Shown: positions 1 through 10,400 of the stretch, piece by piece
Numbering within the stretch: position 1 is the first letter of the stretch
How the letters are laid out: every line of letters begins with the position of its first letter
Source: Halomonas maura
Lineage (GTDB): Bacteria > Pseudomonadota > Gammaproteobacteria > Pseudomonadales > Halomonadaceae
Length of the DNA stretch: 64,000 bases
NCBI RefSeq assembly: GCF_030409305.1
Contig: NZ_JAUFPQ010000012.1
Location: forward strand, 1 to 64,000
Direction of reading: 5' to 3'
Program-made: the position numbers and the translations under genes
Notes under the pieces: model-generated
The model's database searches: none
What the model was told of the DNA's origin: nothing
Seen by the model: only the letters and a program-made list of their open reading frames with translations

Positions 1-288
1 TTCCTCGACTGGATCGGCGTGGCCATGCTGACCCTGCCGATCTTCGTGCCGATCGTCGAGCAACTGGGCTACAGCCCGATCTGGTTCGGCATCCTGTTCG
101 CCGTGAACATGCAGGTGTCCTTCCTGTCGCCGCCCTTCGGCCCCGCGGCCTTCTACCTCAAGGGCGTGGCCCCGCCGGAGGTCAGCCTCAAGGACATCTT
201 CGTCTCGCTGCTGCCGTTCATCGCCCTGCAACTCTGCGTGCTCTTCGCGCTGCTGTTCTGGCCCAACCTGGCCATGTGGCTGGTGTGA
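1..288 (+). CDS. TRAP transporter large permease (DctM type), C-terminal fragment
   Basis: The reading frame is open from the first base and ends in TGA at 286-288, giving 95 residues of a gene that starts left of the window. The peptide is hydrophobic, with two clear membrane segments and a PPFGPAAFYLKG stretch typical of the last part of DctM permeases. These proteins form the large membrane subunit of TRAP transporters, which bring in dicarboxylates or other organic acids using a sodium gradient. The substrate cannot be told from this fragment. No other TRAP component is visible. Confidence 0.75.
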   Translation, partial: FLDWIGVAMLTLPIFVPIVEQLGYSPIWFGILFAVNMQVSFLSPPFGPAAFYLKGVAPPEVSLKDIFVSLLPFIALQLCVLFALLFWPNLAMWLV

Positions 289-291
289 TCT

Positions 292-344
292 CGCGCCGGC
301 CGTGGCCGGCGCGTATCCCTGCCGGGGGCGGCCATTCCCCCGGC
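292..344 (+). terminator. Two consecutive GC-rich hairpins after the TRAP permease
   Basis: Immediately after the TRAP stop codon lies a perfect hairpin with 9-bp arms and a 4-nt loop (292-313). A second hairpin with 8-bp arms follows (321-344). Neither is followed by a T-run, so they may protect the 3' end or act as weak or Rho-assisted terminators. Confidence 0.4.
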
Positions 345-481
345 CGATGAGCCCGCAAGCGGCACACGATGGCCGTGGCCATGCCGACAGGGGGGGAGCC
401 TGTTCGATCACCGATCGGCGGAAAGTCGATCGCAATCGCGGAAGATTTTTTTCGAGAGAGTCTACAAGCCAAATGGCCATG

Positions 482-510
482 AAAAAGCGGCGCCTGGGCG
501 CCGCTTTTTT
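482..510. terminator. Bidirectional rho-independent terminator
   Basis: A GC hairpin (arms about 487-494 and 497-504) is flanked by AAAAA on the left and TTTTTT on the right, so it can end transcripts on both strands. It lies 26 nt beyond the gluconokinase stop codon on the minus strand and also downstream of the TRAP gene on the plus strand. Confidence 0.85.
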
Positions 511-535
511 GTCGTTTCATGACCGGTAAATCGGC

Positions 536-1048
536 TCATGTCGAGCGGAGTCGTGCCGTGAAGGCGTCGACGATGTCCCTGGGTGTCGAGCGGATGTTGC
601 AGCGAAAGGCCTCCGTGTCGGCAGGGGCCTCGAGGGTCGCGAGCTGGTTGTCGAGCATGTGCGCGCCGGCAAAGAAGTGATCGCCCCGGGTATCGAGCCG
701 CGTCAGCAGCAGTTCGCGGCTGCCGTGGAGGTAGAGGATCTGCAGGTCGGGAGCGCCCTGGCGCAGGCGGTCACGGTAGCGGCGCTTGAGCGCCGAGCAG
801 CCGATGACCAGTGATTGGCCTTCGCTGCGGTAGTGCCGGTAGAGGTCGGCCAGGGTCTGCAGCCAGGCGGCACGGTCGTCGTCGGTGAGGGGCTCTCCCC
901 GGGCCATCTTGGCGATATTGGCGGCACTGTGATGGTCATCCGCGTCGATGAAGGTGGCATCGATAGCCGCGGCGACCTGGCGTCCTATATGAGACTTTCC
1001 CGAGCCGGAAACCCCCATGACGAGAATGCTTTTCGCGTCGGTGTGCAT
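536..1048 (-). CDS. gntK: Gluconokinase
   Basis: Phosphorylates D-gluconate with ATP to 6-phosphogluconate in the cytoplasm, feeding the Entner-Doudoroff or pentose phosphate pathway. The 170-residue product has the Walker A loop GVSGSGKS near residues 12-19. It also has the family DADDHH segment, the CSALKRRYRDRLR stretch that follows the central strand, and a GDHFF motif. Length fits the GntK family. I chose the ATG at 1048 (MHTDAKS) over an upstream ATG at 1099 because homologues start close to the P-loop and a purine-rich AAGAAGA lies before it. The gene stands alone, convergent with the TRAP transporter. Confidence 0.9.
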   Translation of the reverse strand: MHTDAKSILVMGVSGSGKSHIGRQVAAAIDATFIDADDHHSAANIAKMARGEPLTDDDRAAWLQTLADLYRHYRSEGQSLVIGCSALKRRYRDRLRQGAPDLQILYLHGSRELLLTRLDTRGDHFFAGAHMLDNQLATLEAPADTEAFRCNIRSTPRDIVDAFTARLRST

Positions 1049-1165
1049 GCGAGAATCTTCTTTGTTTTGGCGTCCATTGGATGCCCATGATTCTAGCATT
1101 TTTATTGCAAAGGGAGAGGGGGTGTTGGTCGAGAGGCCGCCTGCCCAGGTGGCAGGCGTCGTCGC

Positions 1166-2008
1166 TCAGCGGTAGCCGGCCATCAGCTCGCGCACCAGGG
1201 GGGTATCGGCATCGCGGTGGGTGGGCAGCTCGAAACGGGCGCGGGCGATCGGCGTCCGCGAGAGGGTGGCGGTGATCAGCATTTCCTGGTCCTCCGCCTC
1301 GGCGAGCACCTCGCCGCGGGGGCCGAGGATCCGCGAGCCGCCCCAGAAGTGGCTATTGCCCTCGGGGCCGTAGCGGTTGGCCATGATCACCGGGGTGCCG
1401 TAGGTCATGGCGTAGAAGCGCACATTCAGCAGCCAGTTCTGCTCGTTGGAGAAGTCCTCGCTGACGATGCCGGAGGCCGAGTTGATCGGCGCGCAGAGCA
1501 CCGTCGGCCGGGGCAGCAGGGCCGCATGGACCAGGGCCGGGTTCCACAGGTCGGCACAGATCAGCTGGGTGGCCGACCAGCCGGGGCGCACCGTGGCCTG
1601 GGTGAGCTCACTGCCATGGGTGAACCACTTGCCCTCCTCGAGGCCGCCGTAGGTCGGCAGGTTGAGCTTGCGGTGCACGGTGACGATCCCGCCATCCTGG
1701 AGGATGGCCAGGGCGTTGTAGTACTCGCCGGGACTGGCCTCCTCGACGAAGCCCGCCACGACCTGCATGTCGCCGGCGGCGCGGGCCAGGCGCTCGAGCC
1801 TCGGGTCCTCCATGGGCATGGCGACCTGCATGACCTCGCCGCCGAGGCCGTAGCCGGTCAGCGAGAGCTCGGGAAAGACCAGCAGCTCGACCGCCTGCTC
1901 CTGGGCCTCGGCGATGACCTCGAGGTGTCGCTCGAGGTTGGCGTCCACCTCGCCGAGGCGGGCGTTGATCTGGGCGGCGGCGACATGGAGCGAATCCTGG
2001 TAGTGCAT
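1166..2008 (-). CDS. Carbon-nitrogen hydrolase (nitrilase superfamily)
   Basis: A 280-residue cytoplasmic amidase/nitrilase-fold enzyme. The catalytic Glu-Lys-Cys triad is readable: E47 in FPELSLTGYG, K114 in HRKLNLPTYGG and C151 in ICADLWNP. Known relatives hydrolyse amides, N-carbamoyl compounds or nitriles; the C-ADLWNP context does not settle the substrate. It lies just downstream of the osmoprotectant importer on the same strand, separated by 130 nt that contain a hairpin. Co-regulation with the importer is therefore possible but not shown. The start ATG at 2008 is the only one that keeps the first beta strand. Confidence 0.85.
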   Translation of the reverse strand: MHYQDSLHVAAAQINARLGEVDANLERHLEVIAEAQEQAVELLVFPELSLTGYGLGGEVMQVAMPMEDPRLERLARAAGDMQVVAGFVEEASPGEYYNALAILQDGGIVTVHRKLNLPTYGGLEEGKWFTHGSELTQATVRPGWSATQLICADLWNPALVHAALLPRPTVLCAPINSASGIVSEDFSNEQNWLLNVRFYAMTYGTPVIMANRYGPEGNSHFWGGSRILGPRGEVLAEAEDQEMLITATLSRTPIARARFELPTHRDADTPLVRELMAGYR

Positions 2009-2087
2009 GATCGAGGCTCTCGTGATGGTAGCAAGGGTCGGTGGTGGCGGCCGCGGTCATGTCAGCCCCCGTACCGGGGAGGGACGG

Positions 2088-2113
2088 CGAAGACCGCCCG
2101 TGGGCGGCCTTCG
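2088..2113 (-). terminator. Hairpin after the osmoprotectant operon
   Basis: An 11-bp stem with one internal mismatch (2088-2099 pairing with 2102-2113), 26 nt past the stop codon of the binding-protein gene. There is no T-run, so its terminator role is only probable. Confidence 0.4.
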
Positions 2114-2138
2114 TGCGGGGTGCCGATGATGTCGGCGG

Positions 2139-3023
2139 TTACAGCAGGTCGTTGTCCTCGAGGAAGCTCTGGGCCACGTCCTCGATGGTTTCGCGCTCGA
2201 CGTCGACCCGGGCGTTGAGGTCGGCCATGGTCTGGTCGTCGAGCAGGCTGGAGAGGGCGTTCATCTGTTCGGCCAGTTCCGGGTTGGCCTCCAGCGTCTG
2301 CTGGCGGACCACCGGCGTCAGGGCGTAGGCCGGGAAGAAGGCCTGGTCGTCCTCCAGGACATGGAAATCGAAGGCCGGAATGCGGCCATCGGTGGCGAAC
2401 ACCAGGCCCACGTCGACCTGGCCGTCGCGCAGCGCCTGGTAGACCAGGCCGGAGTCCATGCGCTTGACGTTGCCGCGGCTGACCCGGAAGTCATAGGCCT
2501 GCTGCAGCGGCCGCCAGCCGTCCTCGCGGGCATAGAACTCGGCGTTCATGGCGAACGACAGCTCTTCATCGCCGTCATTGACCGCCTCGGCCAGCTTCGA
2601 GAGGTTGTCGATGCCGGTCTCCTCGACGGTCTCCTCGCGCATGGCCAGGGCATAGGTATTGTTGGCGGCGGACGGCTCCAGCCACACCAGGCCCTTCTCG
2701 CCGTCGAGTTCCTTGACCCGCTGGTAGGTCTCCTCCGGGGAGAGCGTCTCGGTGACGTCGTTGTAGTTGATCAGCGAGGTACCGGTGTATTCCCAGTAGA
2801 GGTCGATCTGGCCATTCTCCTGAGCCTGGCGCAGCACGGCGGACCCCATGCCGGCGCGGGTCTCGACGTCGTAGCCCAGGCCCTCGAGGTACTGGGTGGT
2901 CATGCTGGCGAGTATCTGCTGTTCGGTGAAGTTCTTGCCGCCGACCACGATCTCTTCGGCCTGGGCGGTGGCCAAGGACCCGGCCAGGACCAGGCCGGAC
3001 AGGGTTGTCATCAAGCGTTTCAT
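2139..3023 (-). CDS. Osmoprotectant ABC transporter substrate-binding protein (OpuCC/OsmX type)
   Basis: Periplasmic binding protein of 294 residues with a signal peptide of about 22 residues ending ATAQA. The mature part starts with IVVGGKNFTEQQIL, the hallmark of the OpuAC/ProX-like family that binds glycine betaine, choline, carnitine or related compounds. The segment DLYWEYTGTSL is a second conserved block of this family. It is the last gene of a four-gene minus-strand cluster, permease-ATPase-permease-binding protein, which gives the whole importer. The exact ligand is not clear from sequence. Confidence 0.88.
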   Translation of the reverse strand: MKRLMTTLSGLVLAGSLATAQAEEIVVGGKNFTEQQILASMTTQYLEGLGYDVETRAGMGSAVLRQAQENGQIDLYWEYTGTSLINYNDVTETLSPEETYQRVKELDGEKGLVWLEPSAANNTYALAMREETVEETGIDNLSKLAEAVNDGDEELSFAMNAEFYAREDGWRPLQQAYDFRVSRGNVKRMDSGLVYQALRDGQVDVGLVFATDGRIPAFDFHVLEDDQAFFPAYALTPVVRQQTLEANPELAEQMNALSSLLDDQTMADLNARVDVERETIEDVAQSFLEDNDLL

Positions 3024-3093
3024 GGATGCTTCTCCTTCTTGTTGCAGTTGACGGCTCTGCCGGGGGCAGCCTTGGGAACCGCTGTCGATGGCG

Positions 3094-3825
3094 TCAGGCG
3101 CGGGACGGGTTCACCCCGCGGGGCACCACCACGAAGGCGGTGGTGGAGACCAGGGCGTCCACCACGATCGCCAGCAGGGCGGTGGGGATGGCGCCGGCCA
3201 GCATCATTACCGGGTCGTAGAGGTCGATGCCGGTGAAGATCAGCTCGCCGAGGCCGCCGGCGCCGATCAGGAAGGCCAGCGGCACGGTGCCCACGTTGAT
3301 GGTCAGCGCGGTGCGGATGCCGGCGAAGATCACATAGAGGGCGTTGGGCAGCTCCACCTTGATCAGGCGCTGGGCCGGCGACATGCCGATGCCCGCGGCG
3401 GCCTCCATCAGCGCCGGCGACACGCCCTTGAGGCCAGCATAGGTGTTGCGGGCGATCGGCAGCAGGGTGGCCACGAACAGCCCGAACACCGCCGGCACGG
3501 TGCCGATGCCGAGGAAGCTCATGGACAGCGCCAGCACCGCCAGGGTGGGGATGGTGGTGCCGACGTTGAGCACCTGCATGGCCGTCTCGGCGAAGCGGGC
3601 CATGCTCGGCCGGGACAGCACGATGCCCAGCGGGATGGCCACCAGGATGGCCAGGCCGCCGGAGACCGCGGTCAGCCAGAGGTGCTGGACGATCAGGTAC
3701 TGCACGTCGGGCAGGTAGAAGAGGAAGTCGTCGATGACCCCGCTGGACTGGCTCCATACCCCGCCGAGGAAGACGGCGATGAACAGCAGGATGCGCAGGG
3801 CCCCTTTCAGACGCTGAATGGGCAT
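3094..3825 (-). CDS. Osmoprotectant ABC transporter permease (OpuCB/CD type)
   Basis: Inner-membrane permease of 243 residues with about six hydrophobic segments. The EAA-type loop that docks the ATPase reads around EAAAGIGMSPAQRLIKVELP. The end of the protein carries the family block IGAGGLGELIF. It starts 4 nt after the ATPase stop codon, so it is almost certainly translated from the same mRNA. It is a paralogue of the permease at 5040-5705, and the two would form a heterodimer as in OpuC. Confidence 0.88.
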   Translation of the reverse strand: MPIQRLKGALRILLFIAVFLGGVWSQSSGVIDDFLFYLPDVQYLIVQHLWLTAVSGGLAILVAIPLGIVLSRPSMARFAETAMQVLNVGTTIPTLAVLALSMSFLGIGTVPAVFGLFVATLLPIARNTYAGLKGVSPALMEAAAGIGMSPAQRLIKVELPNALYVIFAGIRTALTINVGTVPLAFLIGAGGLGELIFTGIDLYDPVMMLAGAIPTALLAIVVDALVSTTAFVVVPRGVNPSRA

Positions 3826-3829
3826 CGGC

Positions 3830-4993
3830 TCACTCCCTGGTTGCCGCGTCGGGGGGCGGGGCGTCGTCTTCCTGGGTGGGCCGGAAGCGCGAGCCCAGGT
3901 GGTGCGTCATGGCGCGCTGGGTGATCTGCCCGCAGACCCGGCCCTCCTCGTCGACGCAGGGCAGCCAGGTGGTGTCCTGGGCGAACATCAGCGAGGCGAC
4001 CTTGCGCAGGTCGTCGTCCAGGGCCACCGTGGCCGGCACGTTCTGGAAGTGGTCGCGGCAATAGCCCTTGGTGGTCCGTGCCAGGGCGCGGGTGATCAGG
4101 CCCACCGGCTGGCGCCTGTCGTTGACCATCAGGATGGAGTTCTGGTAGCCGAAGTCGTCGATCCTGGCGAGCGCCTGTTCCAGGGTGTCGCCGGGACGCA
4201 CGGTGCCGATCTCGTCGCTCACCACCTCGCGCACCTTGACCAGGTTGAGGCGCTTGAGCGCCCGGTCCTCGCCGAGGAAGGACTCGACGAAGGCGTTCCT
4301 GGGGGCGGCGAGCAGATCGTCGGGCGTGGAGTACTGCACCAGCCGCCCCTCGCGGAACACCGCCACCCGGTCGCCCATCTTGATCGCCTCGTCGATGTCG
4401 TGGCTGACGAACATGATGGTCTTGTTGAGCGCCTGCTGCATCTTGAGGAACTCGTCCTGGATCACCGCCCGGTTGATCGGGTCGATGGCCCCGAACGGCT
4501 CGTCCATCAGCATCACCGGCGGGTCGGCGGCGAGCGCCCGGGCCACGCCGATACGCTGCTGCTGGCCGCCGGAGAGCTCGCTGGGGTAGCGCTTGAGGAA
4601 GGCGTCCGGCTCCAGCGCGATCATGCGCATCAGCTCCCGGGCGCGCTCCTGGTACCTGGCCTTGTCCCAGCCAAGCAGCCTGGGCACCACCGTGATGTTC
4701 TCCTCGATGGTCATGTTGGGAAACAGGCCGATCTGCTGGATCACGTAGCCGATGCTGCGGCGCAGGTCCTGGGTGTCCAGGCCGGTGGTGTCCTCGTCGT
4801 TGATGAACACCTTGCCGGAGGTGGGACGGATGATCCGGTTGACCATCTTCAGGGTGGTGGTCTTGCCGCAGCCGGAGGGGCCGAGCAGGATGCAGATCTC
4901 GCCGCTCGGGACCTCCATGGTGATGTGGTCGGCGGCGGTGACGGCGCCCTTGGGCGTGTCGAAGACCTTGGTCAGGTTATCCAGTCGAATCAT
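3830..4993 (-). CDS. Osmoprotectant ABC transporter ATP-binding protein with tandem CBS domains (OpuCA type)
   Basis: Cytoplasmic ATPase subunit, 387 residues. Walker A is GPSGCGKT near residues 38-45, the signature is LSGGQQQR, and Walker B is VMLMDEPFGAID. The last ~130 residues form two CBS repeats; the second ends in the WLPCVDEEGRVCGQITQRAM stretch. In the known OpuCA/OpuAA family these CBS domains sense ionic strength or nucleotides and gate transport. The start ATG at 4993 fits the family length. It sits between the two permease genes. Confidence 0.9.
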   Translation of the reverse strand: MIRLDNLTKVFDTPKGAVTAADHITMEVPSGEICILLGPSGCGKTTTLKMVNRIIRPTSGKVFINDEDTTGLDTQDLRRSIGYVIQQIGLFPNMTIEENITVVPRLLGWDKARYQERARELMRMIALEPDAFLKRYPSELSGGQQQRIGVARALAADPPVMLMDEPFGAIDPINRAVIQDEFLKMQQALNKTIMFVSHDIDEAIKMGDRVAVFREGRLVQYSTPDDLLAAPRNAFVESFLGEDRALKRLNLVKVREVVSDEIGTVRPGDTLEQALARIDDFGYQNSILMVNDRRQPVGLITRALARTTKGYCRDHFQNVPATVALDDDLRKVASLMFAQDTTWLPCVDEEGRVCGQITQRAMTHHLGSRFRPTQEDDAPPPDAATRE

Positions 4994-5039
4994 GCCGGGG
5001 TTCCTGGTCGATTAGCCGTGTCGTGGCCGGGGCGAGCAT

Positions 5040-5705
5040 TCACGCCGTTTCGGCGGCGCGCTCCATGCCCTTGGGGGTCAGGCGTTTCTGGATGGCCAGC
5101 AGCGAGTAGTCGACGATGATCGCCAGCAGGCTGACCGCGACGGCGCCGACGATCAACTGGCGGGGGTCGGACTGCGAGATGCCGCGACTGATGAAGGTGC
5201 CCAGACCGCCGGCTCCGATATAGGCGGCGATGGCCATCACGCCGATGTTGAGCACCACCGCCGTGCGCACCCCGGCCATGATCACCGGTACCGCCAGCGG
5301 AATCTCGACCATGCGCAGGCGCTGGTTCTGGCTCATGCCGATGCCGCGGGCCGCCTCGCGCAGGGCGGGGTCGACGTTGTGGATGGCGGTGTAGGTGTTG
5401 CGGATGATCGGCAGCTGCGAGTAGAGCAGCACCGCGATCACCGCCGGCAGGTAGCCGATGCCCTGGCCGATCAGCGAGAGCACCGGGATCATGATCCCGA
5501 ACAGCGCGATGGAGGGCACCGTGACGATGATCGAGGCCACGTAGAGGACCGCCTTGGCGACTCTCTCGTTCTTGGTGATGGCGATGCCGATGGGCACCCC
5601 GGTGAGGGTGGCGATGCCCACGGCGACCCCGACCAGGGCGATGTGCTCGATCGTTCGCGATGTCAGCAACTCGAGGTTGTCCAGCGCGTACTGAATCAGT
5701 TCCAA
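5040..5705 (-). CDS. Osmoprotectant ABC transporter permease, first gene of the operon
   Basis: Second inner-membrane permease of the importer, about 221 residues from the preferred start. It carries the EAARGIGMSQNQRLRMVEIP docking loop and the terminal IGAGGLGTFI block. The frame is open upstream to an ATG at 5780. However, an AAGGAG Shine-Dalgarno at 5714-5719 is 8 nt from a TTG at 5705 and only 2 nt from a GTG at 5711, so I take the TTG (MELIQYALDN). It is the promoter-proximal gene and divergent from the suf operon. Confidence 0.82.
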   Translation of the reverse strand: MELIQYALDNLELLTSRTIEHIALVGVAVGIATLTGVPIGIAITKNERVAKAVLYVASIIVTVPSIALFGIMIPVLSLIGQGIGYLPAVIAVLLYSQLPIIRNTYTAIHNVDPALREAARGIGMSQNQRLRMVEIPLAVPVIMAGVRTAVVLNIGVMAIAAYIGAGGLGTFISRGISQSDPRQLIVGAVAVSLLAIIVDYSLLAIQKRLTPKGMERAAETA

Positions 5706-5925
5706 CGTCACATCTCCTTGGCTGGCTATCTCGAGGAAGCATAGCCGCATACTTCCGTTGGCTGCCCGACGGGGCGGCATGGGGAGAGGTACGGGGCCTC
5801 ATGAAGGGGGCACGTAGCTTAGCAAGACATCCTGTCTATTTGTTTTTTCGAACATGACGATACGCAATGGCAGGAATTGAGGGCGCTGATGCATGCCCTG
5901 GAACGGGCTGACGGCGATTACTGCA

Positions 5926-5944
5926 GCAAATGAGAATGATTGGC
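5926..5944 (+). promoter_or_regulatory. Fur-box-like site upstream of the suf operon
   Basis: The 19-mer GCAAATGAGAATGATTGGC matches the classical 19-bp Fur consensus at 13 of 19 positions, with the best agreement in ATGAGAATGATT. In E. coli the suf operon is Fur-repressed, so the location makes sense. Binding is inferred. Confidence 0.4.
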
Positions 5945-6027
5945 GTTTTTGATGGTAACGGCGCTGAACGTGTCGCGAACCCCCGGGGACGGGGCGGGAA
6001 AGGGCCGCAAGGCTTCACATCGAAATC

Positions 6028-6052
6028 ATACAGGACTAAAATGGTCCGCAAT
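6028..6052 (+). promoter_or_regulatory. IscR type-1-like operator before the suf regulator gene
   Basis: A 25-bp stretch starting ATAC and ending CAAT has the core GGACTAAAATGGTCC. It agrees with the known IscR type 1 pattern (ATA, GACT, A/T-rich centre, GTC, AT) at most conserved positions. It lies 36 bp before the regulator start, where an Rrf2 repressor that senses [2Fe-2S] would feed back on its own operon. Confidence 0.6.
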
Positions 6053-6087
6053 CGATCTTGAGGGGGCTGTCCCCGGGGAGCCAGGCA

Positions 6088-6549
6088 TTGCTCAAGCTGT
6101 CCAGACTGACCGACTACGCGGCCGTGGTGATGGCGCAGATCGCCCGCCATCCCGAGCAGCCGCATGCCGCGGCGGAACTCGCCGAGGCGGTGCAGCTGCC
6201 GCATCCCACGGTCAGCAAGACGCTGAAGATGCTGGTCAGGGCGGGGCTGCTGGAGTCGCGCCGCGGTGCCCAGGGCGGCTACTCCCTGGCCCGTCCGGCG
6301 TCCAGGATCACCGCCAGCGACATCATCACGGCCATCGAGGGGCCCGTGGCGATGACCGAGTGCAGCCAGGCCGAGGGCGACTGTGACCTGGTCGCGACCT
6401 GCGGGGTCTCCGACAACTGGCAGCGCGTCTCGCTGGCGGTGCGTACCCTGCTCGACAGCGTGACCCTGGCCCACCTGGCCGACACCACCCCGATCAAGCT
6501 GCCGGTGCAGCTGCCCATACAGAGCGTGAGCCTGGCCGCCGAGGCCTGA
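6088..6549 (+). CDS. Rrf2-family Fe-S cluster-sensing regulator of the suf operon
   Basis: Transcription factor of 153 residues starting [14 protein letters not shown], with an N-terminal winged helix ([13 protein letters not shown] recognition region). Three cysteines spaced C-X6-C-X5-C ([14 protein letters not shown], near residues 93-107) would bind a [2Fe-2S] cluster as in IscR. I chose the TTG at 6088 because GGGGAG lies 7 nt upstream, rather than the earlier TTG at 6058. It belongs to the SUF-regulator group found in Xanthomonas and Halomonas relatives. It precedes sufB by 68 nt and is probably autoregulated. Confidence 0.88.
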   Translation: MLKLSRLTDYAAVVMAQIARHPEQPHAAAELAEAVQLPHPTVSKTLKMLVRAGLLESRRGAQGGYSLARPASRITASDIITAIEGPVAMTECSQAEGDCDLVATCGVSDNWQRVSLAVRTLLDSVTLAHLADTTPIKLPVQLPIQSVSLAAEA

Positions 6550-6617
6550 TCACCATCGGAATCACCACCCGAGACGAGCTTCGCTCGCCGACCCAACCGC
6601 CCGGGAGGGGACACATC

Positions 6618-8060
<1,443 letters not shown>

Positions 8061-8076
8061 GAGTTTTGGTCAAGCG

Positions 8077-8206
8077 GCCGGCGAGATGAGCGCCGGGGAC
8101 GAGCCGACGCGAGGGTCCTACGCCAGGGATGGCGTCGGTAGCGCCCAGGGAGGGGTTTACAGCGCCCTCGCGGTGGCTCGGCGCCGGAACAGCTCATCCT
8201 CGTCAG
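8077..8206. repeat. Dispersed palindromic intergenic element, copy A
   Basis: About 130 bp with ends that are inverted repeats (GCGAGATGAGC on the left, GCTCATCCTCG on the right). It aligns over most of its length with the element at 11661-11775, sharing GCGAG-TGAGCGCCG, GCCAGGGA-GG, AGCGCC and GCGCCCTCGC. It looks like a REP/BIME-type element that can fold in RNA. It lies between sufB and sufC inside the operon. Confidence 0.7.
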
Positions 8207-8297
8207 CGACAAGGCGCCATGGAGCGCCCCTGCGGGTGGGAAACGAATCAACTTATGCGAGCCGCCGCGGCGGCCCAAAGATCGAAAGGTAGTCAAG

Positions 8298-9046
<749 letters not shown>

Positions 9047-9050
<4 letters not shown>

Positions 9051-10396
9051 ATGACGATGTGCAGCGCTTCCTCGATCGCCTGACCGAGCGCAACGCCACC
9101 CGCGGCCCCGAACCGACCTGGATCGCTGCCCGCCGCCAGGCCGGCGCGGCCCGCTTCGAGGCGCTGGGCTTTCCGCATCGGCGCATCGAGAACTGGAAGT
9201 ACACCGACGTCCGCGATATCGCCCGCCACGACTTCGCGCTGGCCGGCGATGCCGACTTCTCGCCGGCCGCGGCGGCGGCCCTGACCCTGCCGCTCGACGG
9301 CCACCGCCTGACCTTCGTCGATGGCGTCTTCGCCCCGGCCCTGTCGGATCTCGGCGATCTGCCCGACGGCGTCCAGCTGATGCCGCTCTCGCAGGCGCTG
9401 GAGGACAACCACGAGGCCGTCGGCGGGCCGCTGGGCCGGCTGACCGGGGTCGAGTTCTCGCCCTTCGCCGCCCTCAACACCGCCTTCATGGAGGAGGGCG
9501 CCGTGGTCCGCCTGGCGCCGCGTACCGTGGTGGAAAAGCCCATCGTGCTGCAGTTCCTGTCACGGGCCGGCGAGCAGGCGGTGATGAGCCACCCGCGCAT
9601 CCTCATCGAGGCGGGCGGGCGCAGCCAGGCCACCGTCGTCGAGCACCATGTGGGCGAGGAGGGCGCCGCCAACTTCACCAACCTGGTGGAGGAGATCATC
9701 CTCGAGCGCGGGGCGATCCTGACCCACTACAAGCTCCAGGAGGCGCCGATCCAGGACCGTCACGTGGCCAGCATCCAGGTGGAACAGGCCCGCGACAGCC
9801 GCTATACCTCGTTCAACCTGAACCTCGGTGGCGGCCTGGTGCGCAACGACCTGGTCAGCGACCTCAATGGCCAGGGGGCCGAGACCACCTTCCAGGGGCT
9901 CTTCTATGGCCAGGGCCGCCAGCACGTGGACAACCACACCCTGGTCAACCACAACGCGCCCCACACCACCTCGCGGGAGAACTACAAGGGCATCCTCGAC
10001 GACCGGGCCCATGGCGTGTTCAACGGCAAGGTGATCGTCAAGCGCGACAGCCAGAAGATCGAGGCCGAGCAGAGCAACGCCAACCTGCTGCTCTCCGATC
10101 GCGCCGAGATCGACACCAAGCCCGAGCTCGAGATCTACGCCGACGACGTCAAGTGCGCCCACGGCGCGACCACCGGCCAGCTCGACGAGGAGGCCATCTA
10201 TGCCCTGCGTACCCGCGGCATCGATGCCCAGACCGCCCGCGGCCTGCTGACCCTGGCCTTCGCCGGCGAGGTCATGGAGCGGGTCGACCTCGACGCCGTC
10301 GCCGAGCGGGTCGAGCTGACGGTGGCCGGCAAGCTGCCGGAGCGCTTCAACCTGGCCGGGCTGGTGGAAACCGCCACGGCCCTGAACGAGGAATAA
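9047..10396 (+). CDS. sufD: Fe-S cluster assembly protein SufD
   Basis: 449 residues, paralogue of SufB and third component of SufBC2D, needed for iron delivery. The C-terminal core contains the SufB/D-family segments KYTDVRDI at the N-terminal side and DDVKCAHGATTGQLDEEA, with the conserved cysteine-histidine, at about residue 365. It starts within the sufC stop codon and ends 4 nt before sufS. Confidence 0.96.
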
Positions 10397-10400
10397 GTCC

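Larger units (their letters stand above)
5706..6087. other. Divergent intergenic region between the osmoprotectant and suf operons
   Basis: This 382-bp gap holds no convincing gene. Its left part must contain the promoter of the leftward importer. Its right part carries a Fur-like and an IscR-like site, listed separately, that probably control the rightward suf operon. Confidence 0.6.

Noticed and set aside
8061..8297. Open frame spanning the sufB-sufC gap
   Set aside because: A 79-codon frame exists, but the sequence is the palindromic element, shared with 11661-11775 where the frame is not kept; it is not coding.
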